This document shows, piece by piece, positions 35,914-45,098 of a stretch of DNA of 64,000 nucleotides; the stretch's first letter is position 1; the number at the start of each line of letters is the position of its first letter. The notes under the pieces are model-generated. The model did no database searches. It saw only the letters and a list, made by a program, of their open reading frames with translations, and was not told the DNA's origin. The translations under genes were made by a program, and so were the position numbers. The stretch lies in NCBI GenBank assembly GCA_963678585.2, contig CAXXGA010000003.1:62001-126000 (forward strand), in the 5' to 3' direction. Origin of the DNA: Breoghania sp963678585. GTDB lineage: Bacteria; Pseudomonadota; Alphaproteobacteria; Rhizobiales; Stappiaceae.

Positions 35914-36990
35914 GTGACCAGCCAGATTGCGATCCCCTGCATGCTGCTGCGCGGCGGCACGTCCAAGGGGGCCTATTTCCTGAAATCCGACCTGCCGGAT
36001 GACCGCGACGCCCGCGATGCGCTTCTGCTGAAGATCATGGGCTCGCCCGATCCGCGCCAGATCGACGGGATCGGCGGCGCACATCCGCTGACCTCCAAGG
36101 TCGCCGTCGTCTCGCCCTCGACCCGCGAGGGCATCGACGTCGACTACCTGTTCCTGCAAGTGACGCCCGACAAGCCGGTCGTTTCCGACGCGCAGAACTG
36201 CGGCAACATCCTGGCAGGCATCGGGCCCTTCGCCATCGAGCGCGGGCTTGTGACGGCGCAAGACGGCATCACCACGGTGCGCGTCTACATGGTGAACTCC
36301 GACAGCCGCGCAGATCTCGACGTTCTCACACCGGGCGGCGAGGTGGCCTATGAGGGCTCCGCCGCCATCGACGGCGTGCCGGGCACCCATGCGCCGATCA
36401 TCCAGAACTATTTCGAAACGGCGGGTGCACAATGCGGGGCGCTGCTTCCCACCGGCAACGCGGTCGACGTGATCGACGGGGTGCGGGTCACCATGATCGA
36501 CAACGGCATGCCGAATGTAATCATCAACGCCGCCGATCTCGGGCTGTCGGGTGCGGAGACAATCGCCGAGCTTGAGGAGAATGCGGCGCTGAAGGCGCGG
36601 CTTGAGGCGATCCGGCTTCAGTGCGGGCCGCTGATGAAGCTCGGCGACGTGGAAAAGCAGACGGTACCGAAGATGTGCCTCGTCTCGCGCCCTCGCGAAG
36701 GCGGGCTCATCGCCACGCGCTCCTTCATTCCCCACCGGGTTCACCAGACCATCGGCGTTCTGGCGGCGGCCACGATTGCCGCTGCAGCGCTTGTTCCGGG
36801 CACCACGGCGGCGGAGGTGGCGGCGGAGACGCACGACAATCCGCTGCGCGCCGATATCGAGCATCCGACAGGCAAGCTGGGTGTGGAGATCGAGACGAAA
36901 GAGACCGGCGGCGTGCCCGTTCCCGTGCGCTCCGGCATCGTGCGCACGGCGCGCAAGCTCTTTGAGGGAACGGTCTTCGCGCTGCCGTGA
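35914..36990 (+). CDS. galD: 4-oxalomesaconate tautomerase (PrpF family, GalD-like)
   Basis: Interconverts keto and enol tautomers of 4-oxalomesaconate so that GalB can act. 358 aa from a GTG at 35914 with AAGGAA 7 bases upstream. PrpF/diaminopimelate-epimerase-like fold: IPCMLLRGGTSKGAYFLKSD, IDGIGGAHPLTSKVAVVSPS, SDAQNCGNILAGIGPFAIE (catalytic Cys), LPTGNAVDVIDGV and IDNGMPNVIINAADLG. PrpF proteins also isomerise aconitate, but the neighbours fix the pathway. Last gene of the block; 171 bp from ligI with the palindromic repeat between. Confidence 0.88.
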   Translation: MTSQIAIPCMLLRGGTSKGAYFLKSDLPDDRDARDALLLKIMGSPDPRQIDGIGGAHPLTSKVAVVSPSTREGIDVDYLFLQVTPDKPVVSDAQNCGNILAGIGPFAIERGLVTAQDGITTVRVYMVNSDSRADLDVLTPGGEVAYEGSAAIDGVPGTHAPIIQNYFETAGAQCGALLPTGNAVDVIDGVRVTMIDNGMPNVIINAADLGLSGAETIAELEENAALKARLEAIRLQCGPLMKLGDVEKQTVPKMCLVSRPREGGLIATRSFIPHRVHQTIGVLAAATIAAAALVPGTTAAEVAAETHDNPLRADIEHPTGKLGVEIETKETGGVPVPVRSGIVRTARKLFEGTVFALP

Positions 36991-37008
36991 GAAACCGGGG
37001 CCGTAAGC

Positions 37009-37036
37009 AAAAAAACGGACGTTCAGAAGAACGCCC
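37009..37036 (-). terminator. Terminator of the small membrane protein gene
   Basis: On the minus strand an 8-base stem with one mismatched pair (37017-37024 with 37029-37036) and loop TTCT is followed by TTTTTTT. Located 38 bp after the stop at 37075. Confidence 0.8.
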
Positions 37037-37074
37037 GCTCTCGCGAGTCCCGGGAGGTCGGGAAGGATTGCCGC

Positions 37075-37407
37075 TCAGCGGCGACGGCGGTGCATGGTCT
37101 CGGCACGAACCGGGATCGGCACGGGCTCGCCTTGATCGACACGGATGCGACGTCCGCCGCCGGGACGTTCGTCGCGCGGCATCGACATGATGGCCGTGCC
37201 CATGGCGGCGCTCGTAAAGGTGATGAGGAAGCCGAAGAACAGCATCGCGATGGGGACTGCAGGCATCTGCGAGCGCGTAATCAGCGTCCAAAGGCCCGCC
37301 GGATCCGTCAGATAGATCCCGCCCACGAGCAGGAGCGTGACGGCAAGTCCTGCCAGCCAGTTGACCGCCAACAGGCGGAACAGCGGATTACTCAGGAGCG
37401 TGCGCAT
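37075..37407 (-). CDS. Small two-helix membrane protein of unknown function
   Basis: 110 aa. Two clear transmembrane segments (about residues 12-32, NWLAGLAVTLLLVGGIYL, and 50-70, AVPIAMLFFGFLITFTSAA), then an Arg-rich cytoplasmic tail ending MHRRRR. No family recognised. It has its own terminator and is convergent with galD. Real gene status is supported by the terminator and the clean hydrophobicity pattern. Confidence 0.65.
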   Translation of the reverse strand: MRTLLSNPLFRLLAVNWLAGLAVTLLLVGGIYLTDPAGLWTLITRSQMPAVPIAMLFFGFLITFTSAAMGTAIMSMPRDERPGGGRRIRVDQGEPVPIPVRAETMHRRRR

Positions 37408-37667
37408 GTTGAAGCCTCCTCTTCAGCTTCCGAATTCTGCAAGCCTGCGACTTCCCCTCACAGACCGGACCGGATGCGCCAGACTTTCTGTCTGAAGCAT
37501 GAAGCGCGTGTCCGACAGGCGATAAATTGTCGCAGGCATTATGTCGCCATGCCGTATCGGCACCTTGCCTGAAGCCTAGCCCCAAGCGCGGCTGCGGTCA
37601 CGATAGTAAATATGCTGTCTTGTCCGGAAAACCAGAGGGCGCGGCAATTTCCGCGAAACGGCGCCCG

Positions 37668-39749
37668 TCACCGCGCTTGCGACAGTCTTTGCTCGAACAC
37701 ATCCACAAGCCTGATTGCGCCGGAGCGCGATAGGTGATCGTCGTCGTGGTAATAGATATGCGCCTTTCCGGCGGAGTGGCAGGCGGTGTCATCGCAAAAG
37801 CGCCCGATCGGGTCGATATGGATGACGTCCGGATCGCCTTGCGCGCGGGCAGCCAGCAGTTCTTCCGTCGACGCACGGCGGATCTCCACGGCTTCGCGCG
37901 GCAGGTCGCAGGCGGCCTGCGAGCGGTTCCACGCACGTGCCATGAGCTGACAGCGATACGCATCGAAACCGAACTCGGGCACCTGACCGACGATGAGGAC
38001 CCGCTTGCCCGCTTCGCGCAGGGCCGACACCGTCTCGTCCAGCGCCTGCGCAAAAACCCTGCGGTTCTCATGAAAACTCAGCCAGCCCCAGCGCGCCTGC
38101 GACAGATAAAGATCCGAGCCGCTTTCCTCGCCGAACCGGGTGCCCTCAGCATAGATGGTCCATCGCGCGGCCATGACGACCGTGTGGATCTCGGGATCCG
38201 CCAGAATGGCGTCCAGAACCGGGCGGCCGTTTCGCAGGCATTTCGCCTTGGGCCCCGACAGCACGCCATCTTTTACAAAGACATCGATCAGGGGCGGGCA
38301 GCCGTCCTGAATGAACCTGCGAAAGCCAAGGTGCTGACGCCGGGCCGCTGCCTCAAGCGCCGCGGAGAGCGCCCCGGCATGGGAATCTCCCCAAAGAGCG
38401 ACCTTGGAGGCGGGCGCCGGGCGAACCGGGCAGGGGGCTTCGCCCGCCGGGCAGTTTGCATCGCGCGCAGCGCGCGAAGGCGTGTGGCTGTCGGCAGCCA
38501 GCAAGGCCTGCGTCTCGCGGGGCCAGCGTTGCGGCAACCCGTCGGAAAACGCGAGGGCCTGTGCCCCGGCCGCCGTGGCACACAGGACAAGGGCCCCGAT
38601 TGCCAGTTGCCGGACTTCTTTGCGCCCGGCGGACGGGCGGCGGAAGGGCACTTCCACGAAGCGATAGAGAAGGTAGGAAAGCGGGAAACACAGCGCGAAA
38701 AGGCCCACGCGGGTGATCAGCCCCGGTTCCAGAAAAGCGTAGTGCCGGTAGAGCGCGAGCAGTGGCCAGTGGACCAGATAGAGGCTGTAGGAAATCGCCC
38801 CGATCCACTGCAGGACCGGATGGCCGAGCACGACGATGTTCAGGCGGGACGGGAACCTGTTGGCGAGCAGCCATGCAACGGCCACCGTCGGCAGCAATGC
38901 CCCCGGCACGGGCCATGTCATTGACGGAACGAGCAGAAACGGCAGCGCGAACAGCGCCAGCACCGCAAGCCCGTCGAGGGTGCGGGAGGCCCCGGCGGAG
39001 CGGATCTGCAGGCCGCCGCGCATTTGCAGGAGTGCGGCCGCCGCACCTGCCGCGAATTGCCAGAGACGGGAAAAGACGCTGTAGAACGCCAGCGAGGGAT
39101 CACCGATCGACAGGACCGCGCTCAGAATGAAAACGCCCGCAAAGGCGAGAATCGCCGCGCGTCGCCGAAGGCGCTCCGGTAGCCAGAGCCCGACCGCCAT
39201 GACGAGCGGGGCCAGCAGATAGAACTGGATTTCGACGCTGAGCGACCAGGTGTGCAGCAGGGGCTTGAAGGCGGATGCGGTGTCGAAATAGTCGGCTTCG
39301 GCGTTGAAGAACTCGTTCGACCAGAACCCCAACGAGGCGAAACCGGAATTCCCGAGACGGGCATAATCATGGGGCAGCAGAATGAAGCCGCCCGCAAGAA
39401 GCGTCACGAGGACGACGACGAGATAGGCGGGAACGATGCGCCTCAGCCGCTTGGCGTAGAAGCGGAAGAAGTAGCCTTTCGGGAAGCCTTCCCCTTCGCA
39501 TCCCGCGCGCCCGGCGCTGAGGATCTGCGTGATCAGGTAGCCCGACAGGACGAAGAAGACATCGACCCCGACAAAGCCCCCGCCCGCACCGGCAAGCTTG
39601 AAATGAAAGAGCAGCACGGCGAGCGCCGCGATGGCCCTCATGCCCTGAATATCGGCCCTGAATGCAGGAGAACCGGCGCGCGGAGGCGACGGGTCGGCCC
39701 CGCCGCCGGAAGAGGGTTCGGAAAACTCGCGGATCACGACCGTACCCAT
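37668..39749 (-). CDS. OafA/YrhL-like acyltransferase with SGNH domain
   Basis: 693 aa membrane O-acyltransferase. After a Pro/Gly-rich N-terminus, the acyltransferase-3 domain begins with FRADIQGMRAIAALAVLLFHF and GGFVGVDVFFVLSGYLIT, and has about ten transmembrane segments. A periplasmic SGNH hydrolase-like domain (about residues 430-690) holds VALWGDSHAGALSAAL and a C-terminal catalytic DDDHLS. Such proteins acetylate LPS O-antigen or other surface glycans. No polysaccharide genes adjoin it. Start could be slightly downstream. Confidence 0.9.
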   Translation of the reverse strand: MGTVVIREFSEPSSGGGADPSPPRAGSPAFRADIQGMRAIAALAVLLFHFKLAGAGGGFVGVDVFFVLSGYLITQILSAGRAGCEGEGFPKGYFFRFYAKRLRRIVPAYLVVVLVTLLAGGFILLPHDYARLGNSGFASLGFWSNEFFNAEADYFDTASAFKPLLHTWSLSVEIQFYLLAPLVMAVGLWLPERLRRRAAILAFAGVFILSAVLSIGDPSLAFYSVFSRLWQFAAGAAAALLQMRGGLQIRSAGASRTLDGLAVLALFALPFLLVPSMTWPVPGALLPTVAVAWLLANRFPSRLNIVVLGHPVLQWIGAISYSLYLVHWPLLALYRHYAFLEPGLITRVGLFALCFPLSYLLYRFVEVPFRRPSAGRKEVRQLAIGALVLCATAAGAQALAFSDGLPQRWPRETQALLAADSHTPSRAARDANCPAGEAPCPVRPAPASKVALWGDSHAGALSAALEAAARRQHLGFRRFIQDGCPPLIDVFVKDGVLSGPKAKCLRNGRPVLDAILADPEIHTVVMAARWTIYAEGTRFGEESGSDLYLSQARWGWLSFHENRRVFAQALDETVSALREAGKRVLIVGQVPEFGFDAYRCQLMARAWNRSQAACDLPREAVEIRRASTEELLAARAQGDPDVIHIDPIGRFCDDTACHSAGKAHIYYHDDDHLSRSGAIRLVDVFEQRLSQAR

Positions 39750-39888
39750 ACCAACAGTTTTGCCCCGCAGGGCTGACGGCCTTCGCCTTGCTCAAGCCTG
39801 ACGAGAGAACCTGCCGGCCCGCAGCGAACCTCGACGATCTGGCGCGATAGATTCCAAGGCTCTGTCACCACCTGATGCCTCCGTGACC

Positions 39889-40494
39889 TCAGTCAGCATA
39901 TTGATTTAGGAGATCTGCGCAGCTCATCTCAGGATCTCCCGCACTCTGGTTAACTGTCACTTTCGTGACCGTGCGCTCCAGAAATAGGCCATACCGGCGA
40001 GAAGCACGAATGATGTATCCGCTGTCCGTCATTGCTGCTCCCCACAAGTTCACCTCGCAAACCACCCCTCGTTCAAGGCGGGTGACCTGGATAGGCGGTT
40101 CTGTGGCGTCGGCGATGATTAAGCCCAACCCTGGCACGCCAACGGTTCCCAAGGCGTATCCGCAGAAAATTGGAACAAGCGCAACGCTTCGCACCGCGTG
40201 TTTGGCAATTTTCGCATTTTCCAGAACCGGAGAAAAAGCCAGATAACAGTACGCGCCGTAGGCTGCACACCACGTTAGAACATCAGCTTCGGGCCGAATG
40301 AAACTGATGTCGAAAACAGCGGCAAACGCCACAACCAAAAGCAGGCCGATTGAGCCAATCGCGAGAGCTTTCGCAGGAAGGTGTCGAGCTCGGCGGGCTT
40401 TGAACGCAACCACGGGAGCGACAAGGATCCAAATCCAGATGACAATGAATATGAACCCCGTCAATGTCGCCCTCAGTCTTGCGTATCCTGTCAT
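39889..40494 (-). CDS. Hypothetical membrane protein in lower-GC DNA
   Basis: 201 aa, not recognised. Four hydrophobic segments in the first 140 residues (LTGFIFIVIWIWILVAPVVA, AIGSIGLLLVVAFAAVF, TWCAAYGAYCYLAF, GLGLIIADA region), then a soluble C-terminus with Cys near both ends (VVCEVNLWG, MSCADLLNQ). The DNA is visibly lower in G+C and uses more A/T-ending codons than neighbours, suggesting recent acquisition. Next to gyrB, 82 bp downstream of its stop. Confidence 0.6.
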   Translation of the reverse strand: MTGYARLRATLTGFIFIVIWIWILVAPVVAFKARRARHLPAKALAIGSIGLLLVVAFAAVFDISFIRPEADVLTWCAAYGAYCYLAFSPVLENAKIAKHAVRSVALVPIFCGYALGTVGVPGLGLIIADATEPPIQVTRLERGVVCEVNLWGAAMTDSGYIIRASRRYGLFLERTVTKVTVNQSAGDPEMSCADLLNQYAD

Positions 40495-40576
40495 CTGACA
40501 AAATCACGAAGAGCGTTGCAGACTCTCTTCTTTTCCTCAGATGAGACTGAGGAATTCAGGCTCCCTTCTGTAGCCT

Positions 40577-43006
40577 TTACACGTCCAGATTCGCCACGGT
40601 CAGCGCGTTTTCCTGGATGAAGTCGCGGCGCGGCTCCACCTCGTCGCCCATCAGCTTGGTGAAGATGTCGTCGGCGGCATCCGCCTCACGCACCTTCACC
40701 TGAAGCAGCGAGCGCACATTCGGATCGAGCGTCGTTTCCCAGAGCTGCTCGGGATTCATCTCGCCCAGACCCTTGTAGCGCTGGAGCGAGAGGCCCTTGC
40801 GGCCGAAGGCCAGAAGCGAGTTGAACAGCGCGCGCGGGCCGCGAATGGGCGTGACCGTGTCCTTGCGCTTCAGCATGGCGGCCTTGCCGTACACTTCCTT
40901 CAGATGCGCGTGATAGGCATTGAGCTTGCGGGCATCGGCGGAATCGAGAAGCGCCGCGTCGATGGTCGCCACTTCCTTCACGCCGCGCAGCGTGCGGGTG
41001 AAGACCAGAGACCCGTCCTCACGCGCCTCACCTTCCCAGCCCTTCTCGAATTCCTCGGCCAGAATGTCGAGACGACGGGCGATATAGGCGGCCGCCTCGC
41101 GGGCCTTTTCCCGATCATCCAGAATGACCGGCGACAGCGCGCCCGCAATCGCCGCCTGTTCAACCGCGTTGCGGTCGTAGCGCGAATGAAGCCCGTCCAG
41201 CACATTGGAGATGGCGCGCGCCGTATCAACGACCTCACGCAGATCCGCACCGAGGCGCACCTCACCGCTATGCAGGGTCAGGCTGGTGTCTTCCAGACCG
41301 GAATTGATGAGGAAGTCGGTCAGCGCCGCCTCGTCCTTCAGGTACTGTTCGGAGTTGCCGCGCTTGACCTTGTAGAGCGGCGGCTGGGCGATATAGATGT
41401 GTCCTCGCTCCACCAGATCCGGCATCTGACGGAAGAAGAAGGTGAGCAGAAGCGTGCGGATATGGGCGCCGTCGACGTCGGCGTCCGTCATGATGATGAT
41501 CTTGTGATAGCGCAGCTTGTCGACGTTGAACTCTTCCTTGCCGATGCCGGTGCCGAGCGCGGTGATCATCGTGCCGATTTCGTTCGACGAGAGCATCTTG
41601 TCGAAGCGCGCGCGCTCCACGTTGAGGATCTTGCCTCGAAGCGGCAGCACGGCCTGATTTTCGCGGTGACGGCCCTGCTTTGCGGAGCCACCGGCCGAGT
41701 CGCCCTCCACCAGGAACAGTTCGGCCTTGGTCGGGTCGCGTTCCTGACAGTCCGCCAGCTTGCCGGGCAGGGATGCCACGTCCAGCGCGCCCTTGCGCCG
41801 GGTCAGGTCGCGGGCCTTGCGCGCCGCCTCGCGCGCAGCTGCCGCTTCCACGACCTTGGAAACGATGATCTTGGCGGGTGCCGGGTTTTCCTCAAACCAT
41901 TCGGCAAGCGCATGGTTGACCGCGTTCTCCACCACCGGGCGAACCTCGGAGGAAACCAGCTTGTCCTTGGTCTGGGAGGAGAATTTGGGGTCCGGCACCT
42001 TCACGGAGAGGACACAGGTCAGGCCTTCGCGGCAATCGTCGCCGCTGAGGCCCACCTTTTCCTTCTTGGTGAGGCCGGAGCGGTCCGCATAGCCGGTGAC
42101 CTGACGGGTCAGCGCGCCGCGGAAACCGGCCAGATGCGTGCCGCCGTCGCGCTGCGGGATGTTGTTGGTGAAGCACAGCACCTGCTCGTGGTAGCTGTCG
42201 TTCCACCACAGCGCGGCCTCAACCGTGATGCCGTCCTTTTCGGTCATCATCACGACGGGGTTTTCGATCAGCGGGTGCTTGGCGCGGTCGATGTAGCGCA
42301 CGAAGGCTTCAAGGCCGCCTTCGTAATGCAGTTCCACGTCCACCGGCTCGACGCCGCGACGGTCGGAGAGCAGAATGCGCACGCCGGAATTCAGGAAGGC
42401 CAGTTCGCGCAGGCGATGCTCGAGCGTACCGAAATCGAAATCGAGCTTCGTGAAGGTTTCCGGCGAGGGAATGAAGCTGACCTCGGTGCCGGTCTTGTCG
42501 CCCGCATCGCCCACCACCTTCAGCGGCGCGTCGGCCACGCCGTGGGTGAACGTCATCTCGTGGATGGAGCCGCCGCGATGGATGCGCAGCTTCAGCATGG
42601 TCGACAGCGCGTTCACCACCGAGACGCCCACGCCGTGCAGACCGCCGGAGACCTTGTAGGAATTCTGGTCGAACTTACCGCCCGCATGGAGCTGGGTCAT
42701 GATGACCTCGGCCGCCGAAACGCCTTCCTCGTGCATTTCGGTGGGGATACCGCGACCGTTGTCCGTCACGGTGACCGATCCGTCGGCATTCAGCATCACG
42801 GAAACGAGGTCCGCATAGCCTGCGAGCGCCTCGTCGATGGCATTATCGACGACCTCATAGACCATGTGATGCAGGCCCGAGCCGTCGTCCGTGTCGCCGA
42901 TATACATGCCGGGACGCTTGCGCACGGCGTCCAGCCCCTTGAGAACCTTAATGGATTCTGCGCCGTACTCGTCCGCGCCGTTGCCGTTCTTCGGAGTATC
43001 GTTCAT
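40577..43006 (-). CDS. gyrB: DNA gyrase subunit B
   Basis: ATPase subunit of the type II topoisomerase that introduces negative supercoils. 809 aa, full length. GHKL ATPase domain with RKRPGMYIGDTDDGSGLHHM, VVDNAIDEALAG, NGRGIP and SGGLHGVGVSVVNALS; transducer domain; TOPRIM with LVEGDSAGGSAKQGR and MTDADVDGAHIRTLL; C-terminal GyrB region RYKGLGEMNPEQLWETT. No residue change stands out. Transcribed alone toward the lower-GC gene. Confidence 0.98.
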   Translation of the reverse strand: MNDTPKNGNGADEYGAESIKVLKGLDAVRKRPGMYIGDTDDGSGLHHMVYEVVDNAIDEALAGYADLVSVMLNADGSVTVTDNGRGIPTEMHEEGVSAAEVIMTQLHAGGKFDQNSYKVSGGLHGVGVSVVNALSTMLKLRIHRGGSIHEMTFTHGVADAPLKVVGDAGDKTGTEVSFIPSPETFTKLDFDFGTLEHRLRELAFLNSGVRILLSDRRGVEPVDVELHYEGGLEAFVRYIDRAKHPLIENPVVMMTEKDGITVEAALWWNDSYHEQVLCFTNNIPQRDGGTHLAGFRGALTRQVTGYADRSGLTKKEKVGLSGDDCREGLTCVLSVKVPDPKFSSQTKDKLVSSEVRPVVENAVNHALAEWFEENPAPAKIIVSKVVEAAAAREAARKARDLTRRKGALDVASLPGKLADCQERDPTKAELFLVEGDSAGGSAKQGRHRENQAVLPLRGKILNVERARFDKMLSSNEIGTMITALGTGIGKEEFNVDKLRYHKIIIMTDADVDGAHIRTLLLTFFFRQMPDLVERGHIYIAQPPLYKVKRGNSEQYLKDEAALTDFLINSGLEDTSLTLHSGEVRLGADLREVVDTARAISNVLDGLHSRYDRNAVEQAAIAGALSPVILDDREKAREAAAYIARRLDILAEEFEKGWEGEAREDGSLVFTRTLRGVKEVATIDAALLDSADARKLNAYHAHLKEVYGKAAMLKRKDTVTPIRGPRALFNSLLAFGRKGLSLQRYKGLGEMNPEQLWETTLDPNVRSLLQVKVREADAADDIFTKLMGDEVEPRRDFIQENALTVANLDV

Positions 43007-43230
43007 ACGAATCAGCGACCTGCAAATTGAATGGTTTGGTTAGGTTATAAGGGCTTCTGGCGCGCATTCAACATGAGGAGAACCCGTGGGAATTTCCCTG
43101 TGAACGCCCAAGACGAAAAGCACCGGATTAACGACCGCCAGAGCCTCTTCGGCGGCCTCATTCAGCCCCTTCCCGCAGAGCGCGCCCGACGGGCCTTCAT
43201 GGCACTTGAAACAGGCATTGTTGCGGCGGC

Positions 43231-43842
43231 TCAGCGCGCGGCAATCATCGCCGCCGCCCCCGCCATGACCGCGCCGACGGTCCTATTGAGCCGACCGACG
43301 GCCTTTGGCGTCGAGAACAGCCCGCGCGCCCATTGCGCAAGCAGCACATAGCCGGCAAAGACCACGCTCAGAATCACGAAGATGGTGACGACAAGCTCCG
43401 TATAGGCCAGCGGCGTGATCAGCTTCAGATCGAACAGATTGGGCATCAGCGCCAGGTAGAAGACGATGGCCTTGGGGTTGCCCAGCGTGACCGCGATGCC
43501 GCCGAGGAACAAACGGCCCGGCCGTTCGGCCGACGGCGTCGGCAGGGAGATGGCATCCGCCGGAGCCGTCCACATCTTCCATGCCAGATAGAGCAGGTAG
43601 AGAGCGCCCGCGTAACGCACCACCAGGAAGACCGGCTGAAAGGCGTGCGCGATGAAGGCGAGGCCGAACACCGCAATCGACAGCCACACCGCATCGCCCA
43701 GCATCATGCCGCAGCAAAGGGCGGCAGCTCCCTTGCGCCCGCGCACCAGCACGCGGCCGACGATGGCCGCGATGCCCGGTCCGGGCGCAATCGCGGCGAC
43801 GAACAATGCTGCGGCGAAAGTGGCGAGATCTATCCAGTTCAT
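43231..43842 (-). CDS. LysE/RhtB-family exporter
   Basis: Amino-acid or metabolite efflux protein, 203 aa, about six transmembrane segments. N-terminal LATFAAALFVAAIAPGPGIAAIVGR contains the family PGP motif, followed by GAAALCCGMMLGDAVWLS and GIAVTLGNPKAIVFYLALMP with the conserved NPK. Substrate unknown (Lys, Arg, Thr and homoserine are known for relatives). Single gene between gyrB and a 2-hydroxyacid dehydrogenase. Confidence 0.9.
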   Translation of the reverse strand: MNWIDLATFAAALFVAAIAPGPGIAAIVGRVLVRGRKGAAALCCGMMLGDAVWLSIAVFGLAFIAHAFQPVFLVVRYAGALYLLYLAWKMWTAPADAISLPTPSAERPGRLFLGGIAVTLGNPKAIVFYLALMPNLFDLKLITPLAYTELVVTIFVILSVVFAGYVLLAQWARGLFSTPKAVGRLNRTVGAVMAGAAAMIAAR

Positions 43843-43954
43843 AGAAGGCGATCCTTCAGGGGGCCGTCAGTGGCAGAGCATTCCGGGAGGCGGAACCGGA
43901 CAGGTTTACCCGGTTCCCCGCCACTTGACCATTTCCGCAAGGGAATGCGCGACC

Positions 43955-44923
43955 TCAGGACCGCTCGGGGACGGGCGTTTCCGGAACGGGCGTGAGCGGC
44001 GGCTTGTCGTCAAGCCATGCGCAGATATTGTCGACCACAAGCTGGCCCATGGCCTGACGGGTGGCGACGGACGCCGAGCCCACATGGGGCAGCAGCACCG
44101 TGTCGGGCAGCGCGAGCAGATCCTCGGGCACGTTGGGCTCGTCGTCGAACACATCGAGCCCGGCCCCGCGGATCACGCCCTTTTCGAGGGCCGCGGTCAG
44201 CGCCGGTTCATCGACCACCGTGCCGCGACCGATGTTGATCAGATAACCGTCCGGGCCGATGGCCTCCAGCACGTCCGTATTGATCAGATGGCGGGTTTCC
44301 GCCCCGCCGGGGGCGACCACCATCAGCACATCGGCGGCGCGCGCCAGATCGACCGCCGTCTCGTGATAGGGATAGGCGACATCGGCCTGCCGGTGGCGTC
44401 CGTGATAATGGATCTTCATGCCGCAAGCCTCGGCGCGCTTCGCAATCGCCTTGCCGATGCGCCCCAGCCCGACGATGCCCAGCACCGCGCCTTTGAGAGA
44501 GCCGTGGCTCAGGCGATAGTGCCCCTCGCTCTTCCACCGCCCCTCGCGCAGGTGGCGTTCGGCGGCGTTCAGTTCGCGCACCGTCATCAGCATGAGGGCG
44601 AGGGCCGTGTCGGCGACCTCTTCGGTCAGCACGCCCGGCGTATGCGTCACCACGACGCCCGCCTTTGCCGCCGCCGCCACATCGACCGCGTCATAGCCGA
44701 CGCCGAAGGAGGCGACGATCTCGAGCTTCGGCATCGCGGCGATACTTTTGCCCGTCAGGCCGAGACGCCCCACCGCGACGGCCCGGAACCGGCCGCCCTC
44801 GCGGGCGAGAAATTCCGCGTTGTCCGCTTCATTTTCGAGTTCCACGACATCGTGGTGCTGTTTCAGCCTTTCCACGACAAACGGCATGATCGGCCCGATG
44901 ACGAGCACTTCCTGACGGCTCAT
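43955..44923 (-). CDS. D-2-hydroxyacid dehydrogenase (glyoxylate/hydroxypyruvate reductase-like)
   Basis: NAD(P)H-dependent reductase of 2-oxoacids, 322 aa from the ATG at 44923. Catalytic set present: substrate loop ASFGVGYDAVDVAAA, Rossmann GIVGLGRIGKAIAKRAEACG, Arg in INIGRGTVVDEPAL, Glu in GLDVFDDEPNVPEDL, and His in VLLPHVGSASVATR. Divergent from mch by about 175 bp. Substrate likely glyoxylate or hydroxypyruvate by family resemblance only. Confidence 0.9.
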   Translation of the reverse strand: MSRQEVLVIGPIMPFVVERLKQHHDVVELENEADNAEFLAREGGRFRAVAVGRLGLTGKSIAAMPKLEIVASFGVGYDAVDVAAAAKAGVVVTHTPGVLTEEVADTALALMLMTVRELNAAERHLREGRWKSEGHYRLSHGSLKGAVLGIVGLGRIGKAIAKRAEACGMKIHYHGRHRQADVAYPYHETAVDLARAADVLMVVAPGGAETRHLINTDVLEAIGPDGYLINIGRGTVVDEPALTAALEKGVIRGAGLDVFDDEPNVPEDLLALPDTVLLPHVGSASVATRQAMGQLVVDNICAWLDDKPPLTPVPETPVPERS

Positions 44924-45098
44924 AACGCCCTCTTCGACAGTGATTTGAGGGCGAAGGCTAATGCTTTCGGTTGCAATGCGAAAGCCGCGCAAGCCTGCGT
45001 TCGGTACGCCTTGTCGCGGCTCGACAAAGGTCCCCTTGCGAAAGCTTGCCGCACAGGCTCTAAATCGCCCTGAGGAAACCGGCCAACGGGAGTGAGAA

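Noticed and set aside
40535..40552. CCTCAG/CTGAGG hairpin after gyrB
   Set aside because: No T-run on the gyrB strand; stem only 6 bp, so not called as a terminator.
40904..43030. Long open frame of 708 codons antisense to gyrB
   Set aside because: Mirror frame of a high-GC gene; composition full of His, Arg and Gln, no domain, while gyrB opposite is certain.
43073..43351. Possible small plus-strand gene after gyrB
   Set aside because: No ribosome binding site, overlaps the end of the LysE gene, and its product resembles no family.
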